The position numbers and the translations under genes are program-made. This document shows positions 37,603 to 48,059 of a stretch of 64,000 nt of DNA, piece after piece. Source of the DNA: Flammula alnicola. Taxonomy: Eukaryota > Basidiomycota > Agaricomycetes > Agaricales > Strophariaceae. The stretch spans positions 62,001 through 126,000 of the forward strand of contig JADNRV010000151.1 of NCBI GenBank assembly GCA_015499995.1. Direction: 5' to 3'. Each line of letters begins with the position of its first letter. Position 1 is the stretch's first letter. The notes under the pieces were generated by a model, which was not told where the DNA came from, did not search any database, and worked only from the letters and a program-made list of their open reading frames with translations.

Positions 37603-39847
37603 GGTGGTGGTTGAAGAAGAGAACAATAATAAACTTGAACTTTGGAACTGATGATCTGAGATAAGATCATGTGATCAGACCTATAATTGGAATGTTATAT
37701 GGAATTTCGGCGTGCTCCCATGCCGCGGGGCCCACTGGGGTGAGATAGTAAGACCATAACCAGATTTAAACTACAGTACAAGCCGCCATACGGAGACGTG
37801 ACTACTGTTAGCATTAGAAAAAATGACTTCTGATACCCGCCCAAGCTCGTTCCACATTGCCATTTGTTTCTCGGCATAGGCTCGGTGCCCACGGGAGACT
37901 TCCACCTCGGGGTCCCTGCGTGCCTTCCATTTTTCTGCCATGTGCACATACCACCGGACGGTCCATTGCATTTCATGCTTTGTCAGATTCAGCTCCTCGG
38001 CCCAGCGATTGTTCTGAGCTCTTGCACGTAGCCAATTTACCCGATAAACTGATGGAATAATTAGCTTTGAATACTCCGGACAAGAAGAGAGCTTACATTC
38101 ATTCTGGTGTTCAGTGTCAGTTGCCGAGGTCGCCACCAGACGGGCAGATGAGCTCCAAAACCACGGGAGGCGGTCCCGACTTTGGCCAGCTGAATTTGGA
38201 TTGGAAATGGTAGTACTGATGCGGCAATGCTCTAATTCAAGGAATGGATATTTGATAGCAACAGTTTCACGATTGCCGAGGGTCATCATGACAGTCCTGT
38301 TGTGATTGTACACCCGTCGGTGAAGCTTCCACGTCCGGTTCAGCAACTTGACTTGATCCCAGGCCCGCGTTGTCTGTACCCCTGACCTCGCGGTTCGGAC
38401 CTTGTTTTTGAACTGCCAAGAAAGATGTATGACTGCTGTCCGAACCAGATCTAGTGCATCATCACCGTGGCCCTCACGAATGTCCAGCTCATTTGTCCGG
38501 AGGGCTGCGATGACAGCTCGGCGCTCCGTGGGGAGGGTGGCAATGAAGTCTTCTGGAATGGCCGAGGGGAATGGAAGAAGTTGGCCCTCGGGGTCCGCTG
38601 CACTTATTGTCCCATTCTCTGTTTCATTCTCCTCATCCTCGCTGACATCCTCATCCACAACAACTGCTTCCACATCATAAATACTGTCCTGGGCATCTTC
38701 TCCGAGATATTCAATGCCAGCATTTGTGAAAGCTCGGATTCGGTTTTTGAGCTGTCGTCGCTTGTTAGCCAACTCCAGCTTCTGCGCAGTTGTCGGCCTC
38801 CGACCCAGCTTGCGTACGTGATCACGAAGTTCGAATCTCATGCCCTCGGATTAGCTTCAGATTGCACATATGGTCAAAACACTTACTGTGATTCTTCTAT
38901 CTTCAGACCTTTTGAGATCCAGGCTGCTTGCCCTGTCTGCCCACCGGTGTGCAACTCTTTCTCCGATAATTTGAGTTCGATTTCACGTCGAGTGAGAGCT
39001 GCATGGAGACACATTGAGATACCATAATAGCAAGTGGTACTGAAGACTAACGTTTTTCAACTTTCAGGTTCATGTAGTCCATGCTTTTTACATCATCTTG
39101 ACGGCGCGCCTCGGCCTGTTCAATTTCTCGCTTCCATATTGGAACTAATTCCTGAGGACAGGCCTCGGTGAATTCTTCGAAGTATTTTTCGCTTTCTGCC
39201 TGCTCCTTAACCGCCCGTTCATACTTATTCACTATGGTGGATGCTGAGCCATATATATTGAGACATAATTCAGGAACCAATGTGATGGAAGCACTCACCC
39301 ATGTTGATTGTTTTCTTCCAATTGGAGTCCCCCATATGGTCATCGACGACCTCGGTCCGGTGGGCGGTGGTGGCCGAGCGCAGGCTTCGAGAGATTGCAT
39401 TCAGCACAGCCCACAGGGTCTCGAGGATTTCACCATCTATCACACCGAGGCCGGGAATGTACGTTGTAGCATACCGAGGGAGGCAATCATCTTTATGACC
39501 ATGAACATGAAATAAGCCGATGGCCTTGACGATTGCAATGCCCTGAGGGAGGGTGAGGCCTGTGTGGTCATAGAAACGGTCATCTAGGTGGACGCCATAT
39601 TCACACATGATATCATAGATTAGGGCGACCGTTTCAATGGAGCCAATGTTGGTGGTTTTGAGTGCTTCAGAGAACGAATAGTCCATATTCATCTGCTTCT
39701 CACCCTTTTGGAAATCCACCACACTGCTCGGGCAGAAGCACCCATGGCGAGCACATGCATTGGCACCGATGCCCCGAGCACGTTTTCCAGGACCGCTCTT
39801 CTCACCATCCAGAACAGCACGATGGGAATTGCAAGCTGGCTTCTGAG

Positions 39848-40270
39848 AACGGAAACGATATCAGTACATGTGACCTGACATGCTGGATCTCAGATGCACG
39901 TGTCAACTACATCGGTGCCCGAGTGGTGCACGACGTCGGTGCCCGAGTGGTGCACGTCGGTGCCCGAGGGGTCCCTGACTCGGTGACCGAGTGGGCAGTA
40001 CTTCGGTGCCCGAGTGGGTAAGTGTATCAGTGACCGAGTATTCCCACACATCGGCGACCGTGTTTGGACATCGGTGCCCGAGTGGAAAGCACGTCGGTGA
40101 CCGAGATATGATGCGTCGGGCACCGCAGGTGATGCCCATCCGGGCACCGATACCTGGCACTGATCGGCCACCGAAGTTCTTCCTCGGCCACCGATGTAGT
40201 TCCCCATCGGCCACCGAGGTCATTAGCACAGCCACTAATTGTGTTGCAGACAAGAATCAACTCACTCGTG
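39848..40270. repeat. Minisatellite filling an intron of the transposase gene
   Basis: Words CGGTGCCCGAG and CGGTGACCGAG recur about a dozen times between 39910 and 40110, each 20-30 bp apart, then switch to the opposite-sense forms CGGGCACCG and CGGCCACCG from about 40115 to 40220. Reading of flanking exons (AKAPRYTR before, KPACNSHRAVLDGEKSG after) places the array in an intron with a GTGAGTTG donor and CTCAG acceptor. The two halves could pair as a large hairpin. Confidence 0.8.
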
Positions 40271-40612
40271 TATAACGGGGTGCCTTAGCAGTCGCATCCT
40301 TTAAATGTTCCTGGTATGGGCCAGGGGCTGTCATAAAGCCTTCTCCCTGGGTGAGGTGCACATCGTCAGCTTCATTTTTTGGAGTGAGATGCTCTGCCTT
40401 GAAATTTCCATCTGCCGTGAATACCCTGGTGTATAACTCCCTACAATGGACAGTGAATTTTGATACCAATTTATGCATGAAATGTCGATGGAATACCTTT
40501 GAGGGTCATCCTGCCAATTAGCAGGGAGATTCACCCCTGGCTGGGGACATGCTGGGCAGAAGGACGCCAACTTTCCTCGAGGTACATTGTCCACGGTAAA
40601 GATGCTTAGTGC

Positions 40613-42300
40613 GGGGTGTGTGTGAACTACTAGATAATCAAGTAGTCGCTTTCAATAGACTTTGTAATGTCTATTAGAGAGATACTATCAAATCCGACTT
40701 GCTTCACTTTTAAATAACTACTTTACTACACTCAAACACCCAAATCAATGTTTAGTTGACTTAGTTCGTCCAAGGGGAGGATAATAGTTTTATAATATCG
40801 ATACCTGATAGTAGGTGTGCGATAAAAGAAGGTGTTTAACTATACAACGGCTCAGGCAAGGCCTTAGGCGCGTTTATAGCCAATGGGTCGTTTTAAGTCC
40901 AATAGACTTGTGTAAATTCTGGTCTGGTACTCGGAAACTAGTGCTCTATGCACAAACTGCTAACTGATCTCGCTTTGTCTTGTTCTCCAATTGAGAAGAT
41001 GGCTCTATGCCCTTTTAACTTGTCTTTACTTGTCTCAAAAACTATACTTGTGGAAAGAGGCGCGCAGATGTCTGATCCGCCGACACTACAGTCCCTTAAC
41101 AATGGCCAGAGGCGCGTAGACGCTTTCGTCCACCGACACTACAGTCCAGGTCCCCAGATGTCCTTTGACAAAGGGTAGGTTTTGAACAAGTCACTTAGAC
41201 AGGTTCCTTGGCTTATAACTCTCTTTACTTGTCTTGGCAAATCACTTAGACACGCGTTCTCGTCTTAACAGTTCGTTTATATCGTTACTTGGTTTCTTTT
41301 TATATTATGGGACTCTCGCTTTGAAGCTACTTGGTACTTAGAGGTGAAACACTTAAGATATAATTCTTAAGCGCTTGTATCTCGTGGGTGGTAAATTGCT
41401 TGTATTCTACGGTGTTACAGGGCTGCTTATATACTACTGAGACGATATATTATTACATAGACGCAATGACGAGAATATAGAGATTTCATGGGCATTTGTG
41501 CGCGAGCGGCGGCCTTGTGAAGTACAGTTTCCGTGCTCATCCGCTCAATCATGCCTTTTTGGTTGGATCGGGAGCTCAGATCGTCGTCGGTTCGGCTAAC
41601 TTAAGCGCCTAAGACTTAATCCTCCTCGACCGCATGGTATACAGGCTCATGACCTTTCGCTTTCATTGGTATCTTGTCCTGTCATTGGCTATAGACTGAC
41701 CGGAGCATAGACGCGCCTACATCTCGTCGGAGACGCTCGGGCAATCCACGCACGTTCTGTCCGAGATAATGCTCGTGATTAGGGTTGTAACCCTTCGTCC
41801 TTTGTACCCGGTATCTTGGTACCTTCGGCGTGCATCTGGGATCTCGCTGTGTCGAGTTATGCACCCCGGAAATCTTCCTGTACCCAGTTATTACCCGATA
41901 TGGTATGTGTTCCCAATTTGGTATCCCTTTGATCCGAGCTTTGATCGGCGTTGCTACAGGCGCGTCTATGGGCGTCTGCTTTACCCCGGCTGCTCCACTG
42001 TCCTCGATGCCTTCGGCAATGTCACGCGACCTGTCCTGTAGTGTGCCTAGATGTCCGTTCTTTAATCTAGAGATCCGCGCCCTCGCTGTATAGGCCGGAT
42101 GGTTAAGACATTACTGAAAGGCGCCTATTTCCGTACACTTCATTAGATGTATTGACTAGTATCTCAATAGTTACTAATGATAATGTCTTTATTAAACCGC
42201 GCATTCCTCGTTATCTTGCATAGTTTCCTCTAGTCCTTAGTAGCCTTGTCATTGTAATGTCCGGACTTGTAACATTTAGACTACATTATAAGCTTTACTA
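40613..42300. mobile_element. Nested 1,688-bp insertion, class unknown
   Basis: The sequence between two AGTGC words (40608-40612 and 42301-42305) has no long ORF, differs in base composition from the host element, and separates two parts of the transposase gene. A 5-bp duplication fits an LTR retroelement (for example a long solo LTR) or some DNA transposons, but the ends GGGGTGTGTG and TTTACTA show neither TG..CA nor clear inverted repeats. Inside are repeated CCGACACTACAGTCC and ACTTGTC words. Confidence 0.55.
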
Positions 42301-42514
42301 AGTGCTAAAAATAGCTCAGGTAAGAAGAATGGTAGTCCGTTCACAGCTAGCCGCTCGCGGTCTCTTCAACGGCCATTGGGGTTCCAAGATCATTGAGATC
42401 TGAACCTTCGCCCAAGGCCGCTGGCTCCGTCGGTGGTGCACCATCAGTGGTCCCCGCGGTGATGGGGGCTGAGGGAAGTGGCATCTGAGGAATGCCCTCG
42501 GGCTCATCATGAGC

Positions 42515-43105
42515 TAGGGACTAACACGGATATATCCGGATCCGAACCGGACCCAAACCCGCGGATTTGCCAAATTCGGATACGGTTCGGTTCGGATACG
42601 GATAATCCACGGATTGGGTGCTTGATTTCAGCAAAGGCCCAGCAATGACCTTTCAACAAAGGGGAAAAGATGCAATATGAGTACATATGTACTCTAGAAT
42701 ATTTAATAGATAAGCTGGAGTCATTTTTTTGAGAATCTCAGTTGCTTTGAGCTTTGTGGGAGATCTGCCTCGAAAATTTGACAAAATATATATCAGGAAA
42801 TGCAATTAAATATTATTTAATTATGCTGTTTAAGTTGAATATTACAGAGTTGGCCATTTCGTCGCACTTGTGAGAATTCAAAGGCAATTTATACCCAAAT
42901 ATATTAAGATGCCTTCTGAGAATACGATACTGACATAAAACCCACAGGAAAGCCATTATAGATGCCATTTTCTTAGACCTCCAAAAGAACAGATAATCCG
43001 TGGGTTATCCGGATAAGGCATATAATTACGGTACGGTTCGGATCGGTTACGGATAGCAACGGTCACGGGTACAAACCGGACTTTGGCGATCCGTGTTAGT
43101 CCCTA
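42515..43105. mobile_element. Nested 591-bp hAT-like MITE
   Basis: The ends are perfect inverted repeats TAGGGACTAACACGGAT and ATCCGTGTTAGTCCCTA, flanked by the 8-bp duplication TCATGAGC (42507-42514 and 43106-43113). Subterminal parts carry many copies of CGGATA, GGTTCGG and ATCCGG words in both orientations. The interior is AT-rich and non-coding. Eight-bp duplications and TAGGG-type ends are typical of hAT non-autonomous elements. Removing it joins the transposase frame MHGRAHD to EPEGIPQMPLP. Confidence 0.9.
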
Positions 43106-44355
43106 TCATGAGCACGGCCATGCATTTTCCACTTTTTCATATTTCTGTATTCCCTGCTAAGCCTTCGGAGCTCCCGATATCTGTTGAGAACCGCTTTGGG
43201 GAATGCAGGACACGTCAACCTCCTCAACTTCTGATAGTATTGGTATGACGAAGTTTTGCATTCCAGATTGGATAATCGATAGTCTTTCAGGACGTTGAAA
43301 GTGAAGACAGTTTGAATTCGGATGAAGCTCGTTGGGAATAAACCCATCTTCAGGTAGGAAATGTCCATGTCAGAGTCGGCGTCATTACATGAACATCCAA
43401 TGACTGGCAGATGATGGATCCCGGAAACATCAACAATCGTGATAAAAGGATTACCATGATTGTTATAGGGTGGAGGCCTCGGGAGAGTGCTCGGATGCAC
43501 AGTTGTCGGCGCCTCCATGATATCGACATCATCATCATCGTCATCATCACCCTCGGCGGCCACAGGGATTTCAGGATCAGCCCACATGTCACCCTCGAAG
43601 CCAGCATCTGCAGTGGCAGCTGGCGTGGGGCCGAGGTCGTATCCCTCGGCATTGTCTCGAGCAGAATCAGCATTAGCTCAACAGTATGACAGTAGCTTAC
43701 CATCAGATGGCTCGGTTTCCCTCGGCCTTGCCGCTGACCCAGGGCATGGCATTCCATGATGACCAAGGTACAGTTTAACGCCAACTTGCCACAGAGCTCC
43801 GACTTTGAAATAACGCCCATTCCATGTCTCGACGCGATGAAACGGGAGAAAATGATGTTCCTTCTGGAAACAGAGACCACAAAGCAGGCGCCCACCGGCA
43901 CATTGTTTACAGCGCCATTTGCCTGCCCGACGGTCACATGCCTCGCATTTCTCCATGGGATCCCTCGGTGCCTCCATGGCCAAGATTGTCTTCAAATAGT
44001 CCGGTCGCCGCGGCACCCATTCCTGCAGGAAATCATTTTGGGACTAGTGCCAGTGGGATTAGAACTGCTCCAACGGTCATCCAACGGTCAGCCTCGGCAT
44101 GCTTACCTTGCCACCAGGCCGTATATCTGGGAGATTTCGGACATTATCAATCACTTCCTGCTCCGTCGGGTCCCCAAGGTAAACATCGGGCTCCACAGGT
44201 TGCCACGGCTCCTGCACTTCGGGTACCACTCTAGCCTTGCTTCCTCCTTTCCCTTTCCTTTGTGGTCTCGCCTCGTTCACTCTCCACCATCCCATCTCCT
44301 GTGGCTCATCATCATTGGACTCACCGGAATCAAGGGTTTGGACACGAGTGCTCAT

Positions 44356-45584
44356 GAGATGAAACAGAAGCAGGGAGGGAAAGAATGGTGGAGGGAAGAG
44401 AATATTCCTCTTCGCCCCTTCTTTTGAGTGTTTGCCTCCTTGTTATCTATTCCCCTGTCATTATCGGATCATCATTAAGACGTCTCAAAAATAAATTTGT
44501 ACTAGGAGAACATGAGGTGGAACACGAGGAACTGACATGAGGAAGACTTGAGGGATGGCCGGCCACATGCCAGACACATGTGGTGTTCTTTTTTTTGAGA
44601 TCCCCCTCTCACTTTCTGTATTTCACTGCCTTAATAAAATATATTCAGCATCTCAATACAAAGAAAATGGATGTATCCGGAAGGAAATCTGAGCAGACAA
44701 TGTGAAGATATGAAAAAAGACTTTCCATAACAGCTTGGGAGCATGATCAAAAGACAAAACAACTACTGAAATCAAGAATCCTCGTGCAGATCTCAACTTT
44801 TCTGAAGAGAAAAAGCAATATCTCAAGAACCACTGCTCGGATTCCTTTCCGGAGTATCTCATTCTGTTAATATTTTACAGGTGTATATGCATCCATTTTT
44901 ATATATATTAAACTTCCCCCAAGTAGCTTTGTGAGGGAGGAAATAGGATGGGTGTCATAAGACACCGAGGACATTTTCTACCGGGTGCAAAACTTCAAGC
45001 TGGGACTAGCCCTTTGGAAAAGTTGAACTGGTAGGTTGAAAGAACATATTCCTCCAGCGTGGAAGTATGGGGTGGCATTCAGGACTTCCTGTGTTTACAT
45101 TTTCTGATGTCAGTAAAACCTCGTCCCTGGGTGTAGATATTCGGTAAAAATTGAAATAACCATGGGCCTCCGAGGATGGCAGGTATATAACATCATCCAC
45201 CGTGTTTGGACCCCAGGAGAGCAAAACAGGTGGAGATATTCATGTATCTTTTCCTCAACTGTCAGCCAGAGTGGAGGATGACGTCGCCTCAAAACGCAGA
45301 TCTTGGCAATAATAACTGTCATTTAGTGAATAGGCTCGGCAGGCACCGTCGATCACGATGCTTAAATTCATAAAGTGTGATCTTGATCAGGCACAATGAC
45401 ATCATATAACATCAATGTGGGATCGGCCACCGGTGATCTACCATCGGCAAGATCAGGGCACAACATGTGGGTTATCTTGATCAACCTCAAGGCGCATAGC
45501 CTCCGTTGATTATCATTGATAATCAGGATTAGCCGAGATCATGATCACCTTATAAGAGTCTCAGCTGCGTATTTCTTAACTAAG
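44356..45584. other. Element interior with a possible gene remnant
   Basis: On the minus strand at 45006-45320 coding-like text occurs (LWLTVEEKIHEYLHLF and PSSEAHGYFNFYRISTPRDEVLLTSENVNTG) in two frames with no start. It may be exons of a short gene or a decayed one. The rest (AT-rich, 44480-45000) shows nothing recognisable and probably contains the promoter between the divergent transposase and cargo C genes. Confidence 0.35.
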
Positions 45585-47774
45585 ATGACTGAACCCACCC
45601 CCAACGAATCCTCTGGCAATCTGAACGATGATGGCGCTGTTGCCTTCGAGTTCGACAATGACACTCCTGACTCCCAGATCTGGACTGCGAAGGAAAAGAT
45701 GATACTGAAAGCGCACCTTGAAGGTTACCGAGGGGCCCCGCGGAAAACAAAGTCCTCCTATGTTGCAACTACAGTCGTTCCCGAAATCAAAGAGACTTGG
45801 AAGGGCCGATATGACAAAAAGAACATGAAAAAGGACCGCGCGATTAAAAAGGAGTGGGAAAAAAAGAAATATGTGAGCGTCGGTCGGTGTCCGGGGACCT
45901 ACTCTGATTCGGGCCCGCAGCAAATATTTACCTGGTTTGGGAACCACGCGGCCACCGAGCGCGGTTTGAAGATCCCAGGATTCAACTTTAACGTCACATT
46001 TGATACCGTGGTTCAGGCGAAAAAGAAGATGGAGATCCAGGAAGAGGCTAGGCGGCTGTCCGGTGGCAGCGAAGATACTAGAAAATGGTTACCCTACTAC
46101 CAGACTGCCAAGAAGTCGATCAAGGACACATTGTCGGAGGCCGAGCGAGAGGAGTATGAACGGGAGGTGGAAGAATGGAAGACCGCGGGTATTCCAAAGG
46201 AAGTCCAAGCCGAGTGAGTGATCTGGTGCCTGCTCCTCGGTGATCGAGACTGATAATTTCAGGACGGCGTCCCGTCACGGCAAGAAACTCATTCACAAAA
46301 TGGACCAGCTGAAGTGGAAAAGCATGAGAATGAGAACGTTTTCATTTGAATGCCACTATAATACTGAGGGGAAGATGTCGTATTCTGTGTAAGTCTATAC
46401 CGATATTATTTTATCAGCCAGGCTAAAACTAGTAATCAGGTTCGATACCCAGAGTTTAGTGGCCGACGGCACATTGTCGACTCCAGCGGACTCGAATTCC
46501 ACCGGATACCGCGGGGTCAGACAAGTGCCTACATTTTCGCAATATGATCCCACGGCATACCAAGCTATCAAGAAGGCTTACCTGAAGTACATCAAGCACA
46601 TAGCCTCAATTGAAAAAGGGACAGCGCCCGCGGCGAATACAATGACCAACTTCACCATGGCAGATCTGAAGTGCGAGCCCTCGGGCCTGCCGCGGCTGCC
46701 AGATCCAATCCGGAATTCAAACAGCATTGAAACAAATATCATACGGCAACAAATCATTCGTGCATATGTGGCGAAGCATTATCGTAAGGAGCACTAACAT
46801 GATAGAACAATTGAAAGCTTACCCCGTGGTGTAGATCTGGCTACAGGAAAGAACGGGCCCGTTCCCTATAAAGCAATCCTTCAAACATGGACCGAATTTG
46901 TACTGCCAATCTACCTGCCGCGTAACATTCCCTTGAAGGATCCCAGCAAATATGTCAGTAACGAAACGCATAACATTCTGAAACTATGGAGGAATCGACA
47001 GGAACAGGGAGAAATTGCATTCAATTTGATTGCATCTTGGGCGAAGATAAGCTGCCCGAGGAGGCTGACTACCCTGCGGGCCTGTTTCGCAATATGGTAT
47101 CCCCAGGGCCGCGGTCTTCAAGTGTTCCTAGGGAGAGTTTTGCAATAAACCAACCGCATAAATCGACCTTCACTTCGGCCACACCCAGCGATTCCGAGGA
47201 TGAGGAAGATCAAGATGACCTACCATTCAAGAAACATAGGGCTGCATGCTCAGATGATGACAGTGATGAAGGGGAGCAGCCCGAGGTCATGTCGGTAGAT
47301 AACAACGAGAGTACTGGACAAGAGAAGGATAATAGCCAAGATGATCAGAGTGAAGACACACAGACTCATCAGGCCGAGGGGACAGGACGGTCCAGACCGA
47401 GGCATCCAACTGCAGCACAGCGTCCTCGGGGCCGGCTACTTATTACGCCTCGGGTTACCCGAGGTGACCATTCGCAGGACTTCGGTTCCAGTCCAACTCT
47501 GCAAGGTTCATCTCCAGCGGTTCAAAACAGGTCTCGGGCACCACTTAGACGAGCACCGTTGCACCGCGGGATTTTATTGACCCCAGAACCCAGTAATGCA
47601 TCAACCCCGGCACCGCAAGAGGAGCCACGTGCACTTCGATCGAAGACGAAAGCCGAGGCAGCAGCTCAGAAAGTGCAGTCCAAGACGAATGCAAATACGG
47701 GCACCGAGGGAGCTATGAAGACACGGTCCAGGGCCAGGGGGAGCCCATCAAAGTCAAGGGCCAAAAAGAGTTAG
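45585..47774 (+). CDS. Element-encoded protein of unknown function (cargo C), possibly frame-broken
   Basis: The start ATG 45585 gives MTEPTPNESSGNLNDDG; an optional 48-nt in-frame intron lies after KKKY. Exons then join at 46214/46263 (ga|g) and 46388/46440 (gt|g). The text includes IFTWFGNHAATERGLK, VQAEEE-like charged helices, FECHYNTEGKMSYSV, YDPTAYQAIKKAYLKYI and a segment TWTEFVLPIYLPRNIPLKDPSKYV. The C-terminal 230 residues are acidic then basic (Arg/Ser/Pro), ending KSRAKKS. Two joins do not keep phase (near 46790-46810 and near 47020-47040), so there is an unseen intron or an indel. Domain layout (a globular W..F..LP..LKDPS part plus disordered tail) resembles other proteins found with KDZ elements, from memory only. 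Confidence 0.6.
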
Positions 47775-48059
47775 TAGAACTATGTGTATTTGGTAGTCTT
47801 AATTCATAGTTGCATGGTTGCATGGTTGGGACCATCTCTTATATCACACTTTGGGACAGCAAGACAGGATCAATTAAAAATTATCAAACACATATATAAA
47901 CAGACAAAAAAAAAATGGGGCCCGCAGCAAAGTGCATATGTGGTCGAAGGGCCACGGGCCCCCAGGGCAGCAATGTCAATCTACAAAAAAAGGCGGTGCG
48001 AGGTCACCGAGGGGAGGAGGGAGGCACGAAGACGACTATACAAACATCACCGATCCACT

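Larger units (their letters stand above)
37771..44355 (-). pseudogene. KDZ transposase with CxC2 cysteine cluster, broken by nested insertions
   Basis: The start is at 44355. The first exons give a CxC2-like cluster (CEACDRRAGKWRCKQCAGGRLLCGLC, VGCSCND-like IGCSCNDADSD) and YYQKLRRLTCPAFPKAVLNRYRELRRL. The catalytic part reads GKLASFCPACPQPGVNLP, CARHGCFCPSSVVDFQKGEKQ, ALIYDIMCEYGVHL, IGLFHVHGHKDDCLPRY and GLGVIDGEILETLWAVLN, the RNase H-fold acidic core of KDZ transposases. Downstream helical part: GLKIEESQ, FYRVNWLRARAQNNRWAEEL and KHEMQWTVRWYVHMAEKW, to the TAG at 37771. The gene is interrupted at 42515-43105 and at about 40613-42300 by other elements, so a full transposase is unlikely from this copy. 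Confidence 0.9.

Noticed and set aside
39848..40270. CRISPR array
   Set aside because: Irregular units and spacers, orientation switch, eukaryotic genome and no cas genes; a minisatellite in an intron.
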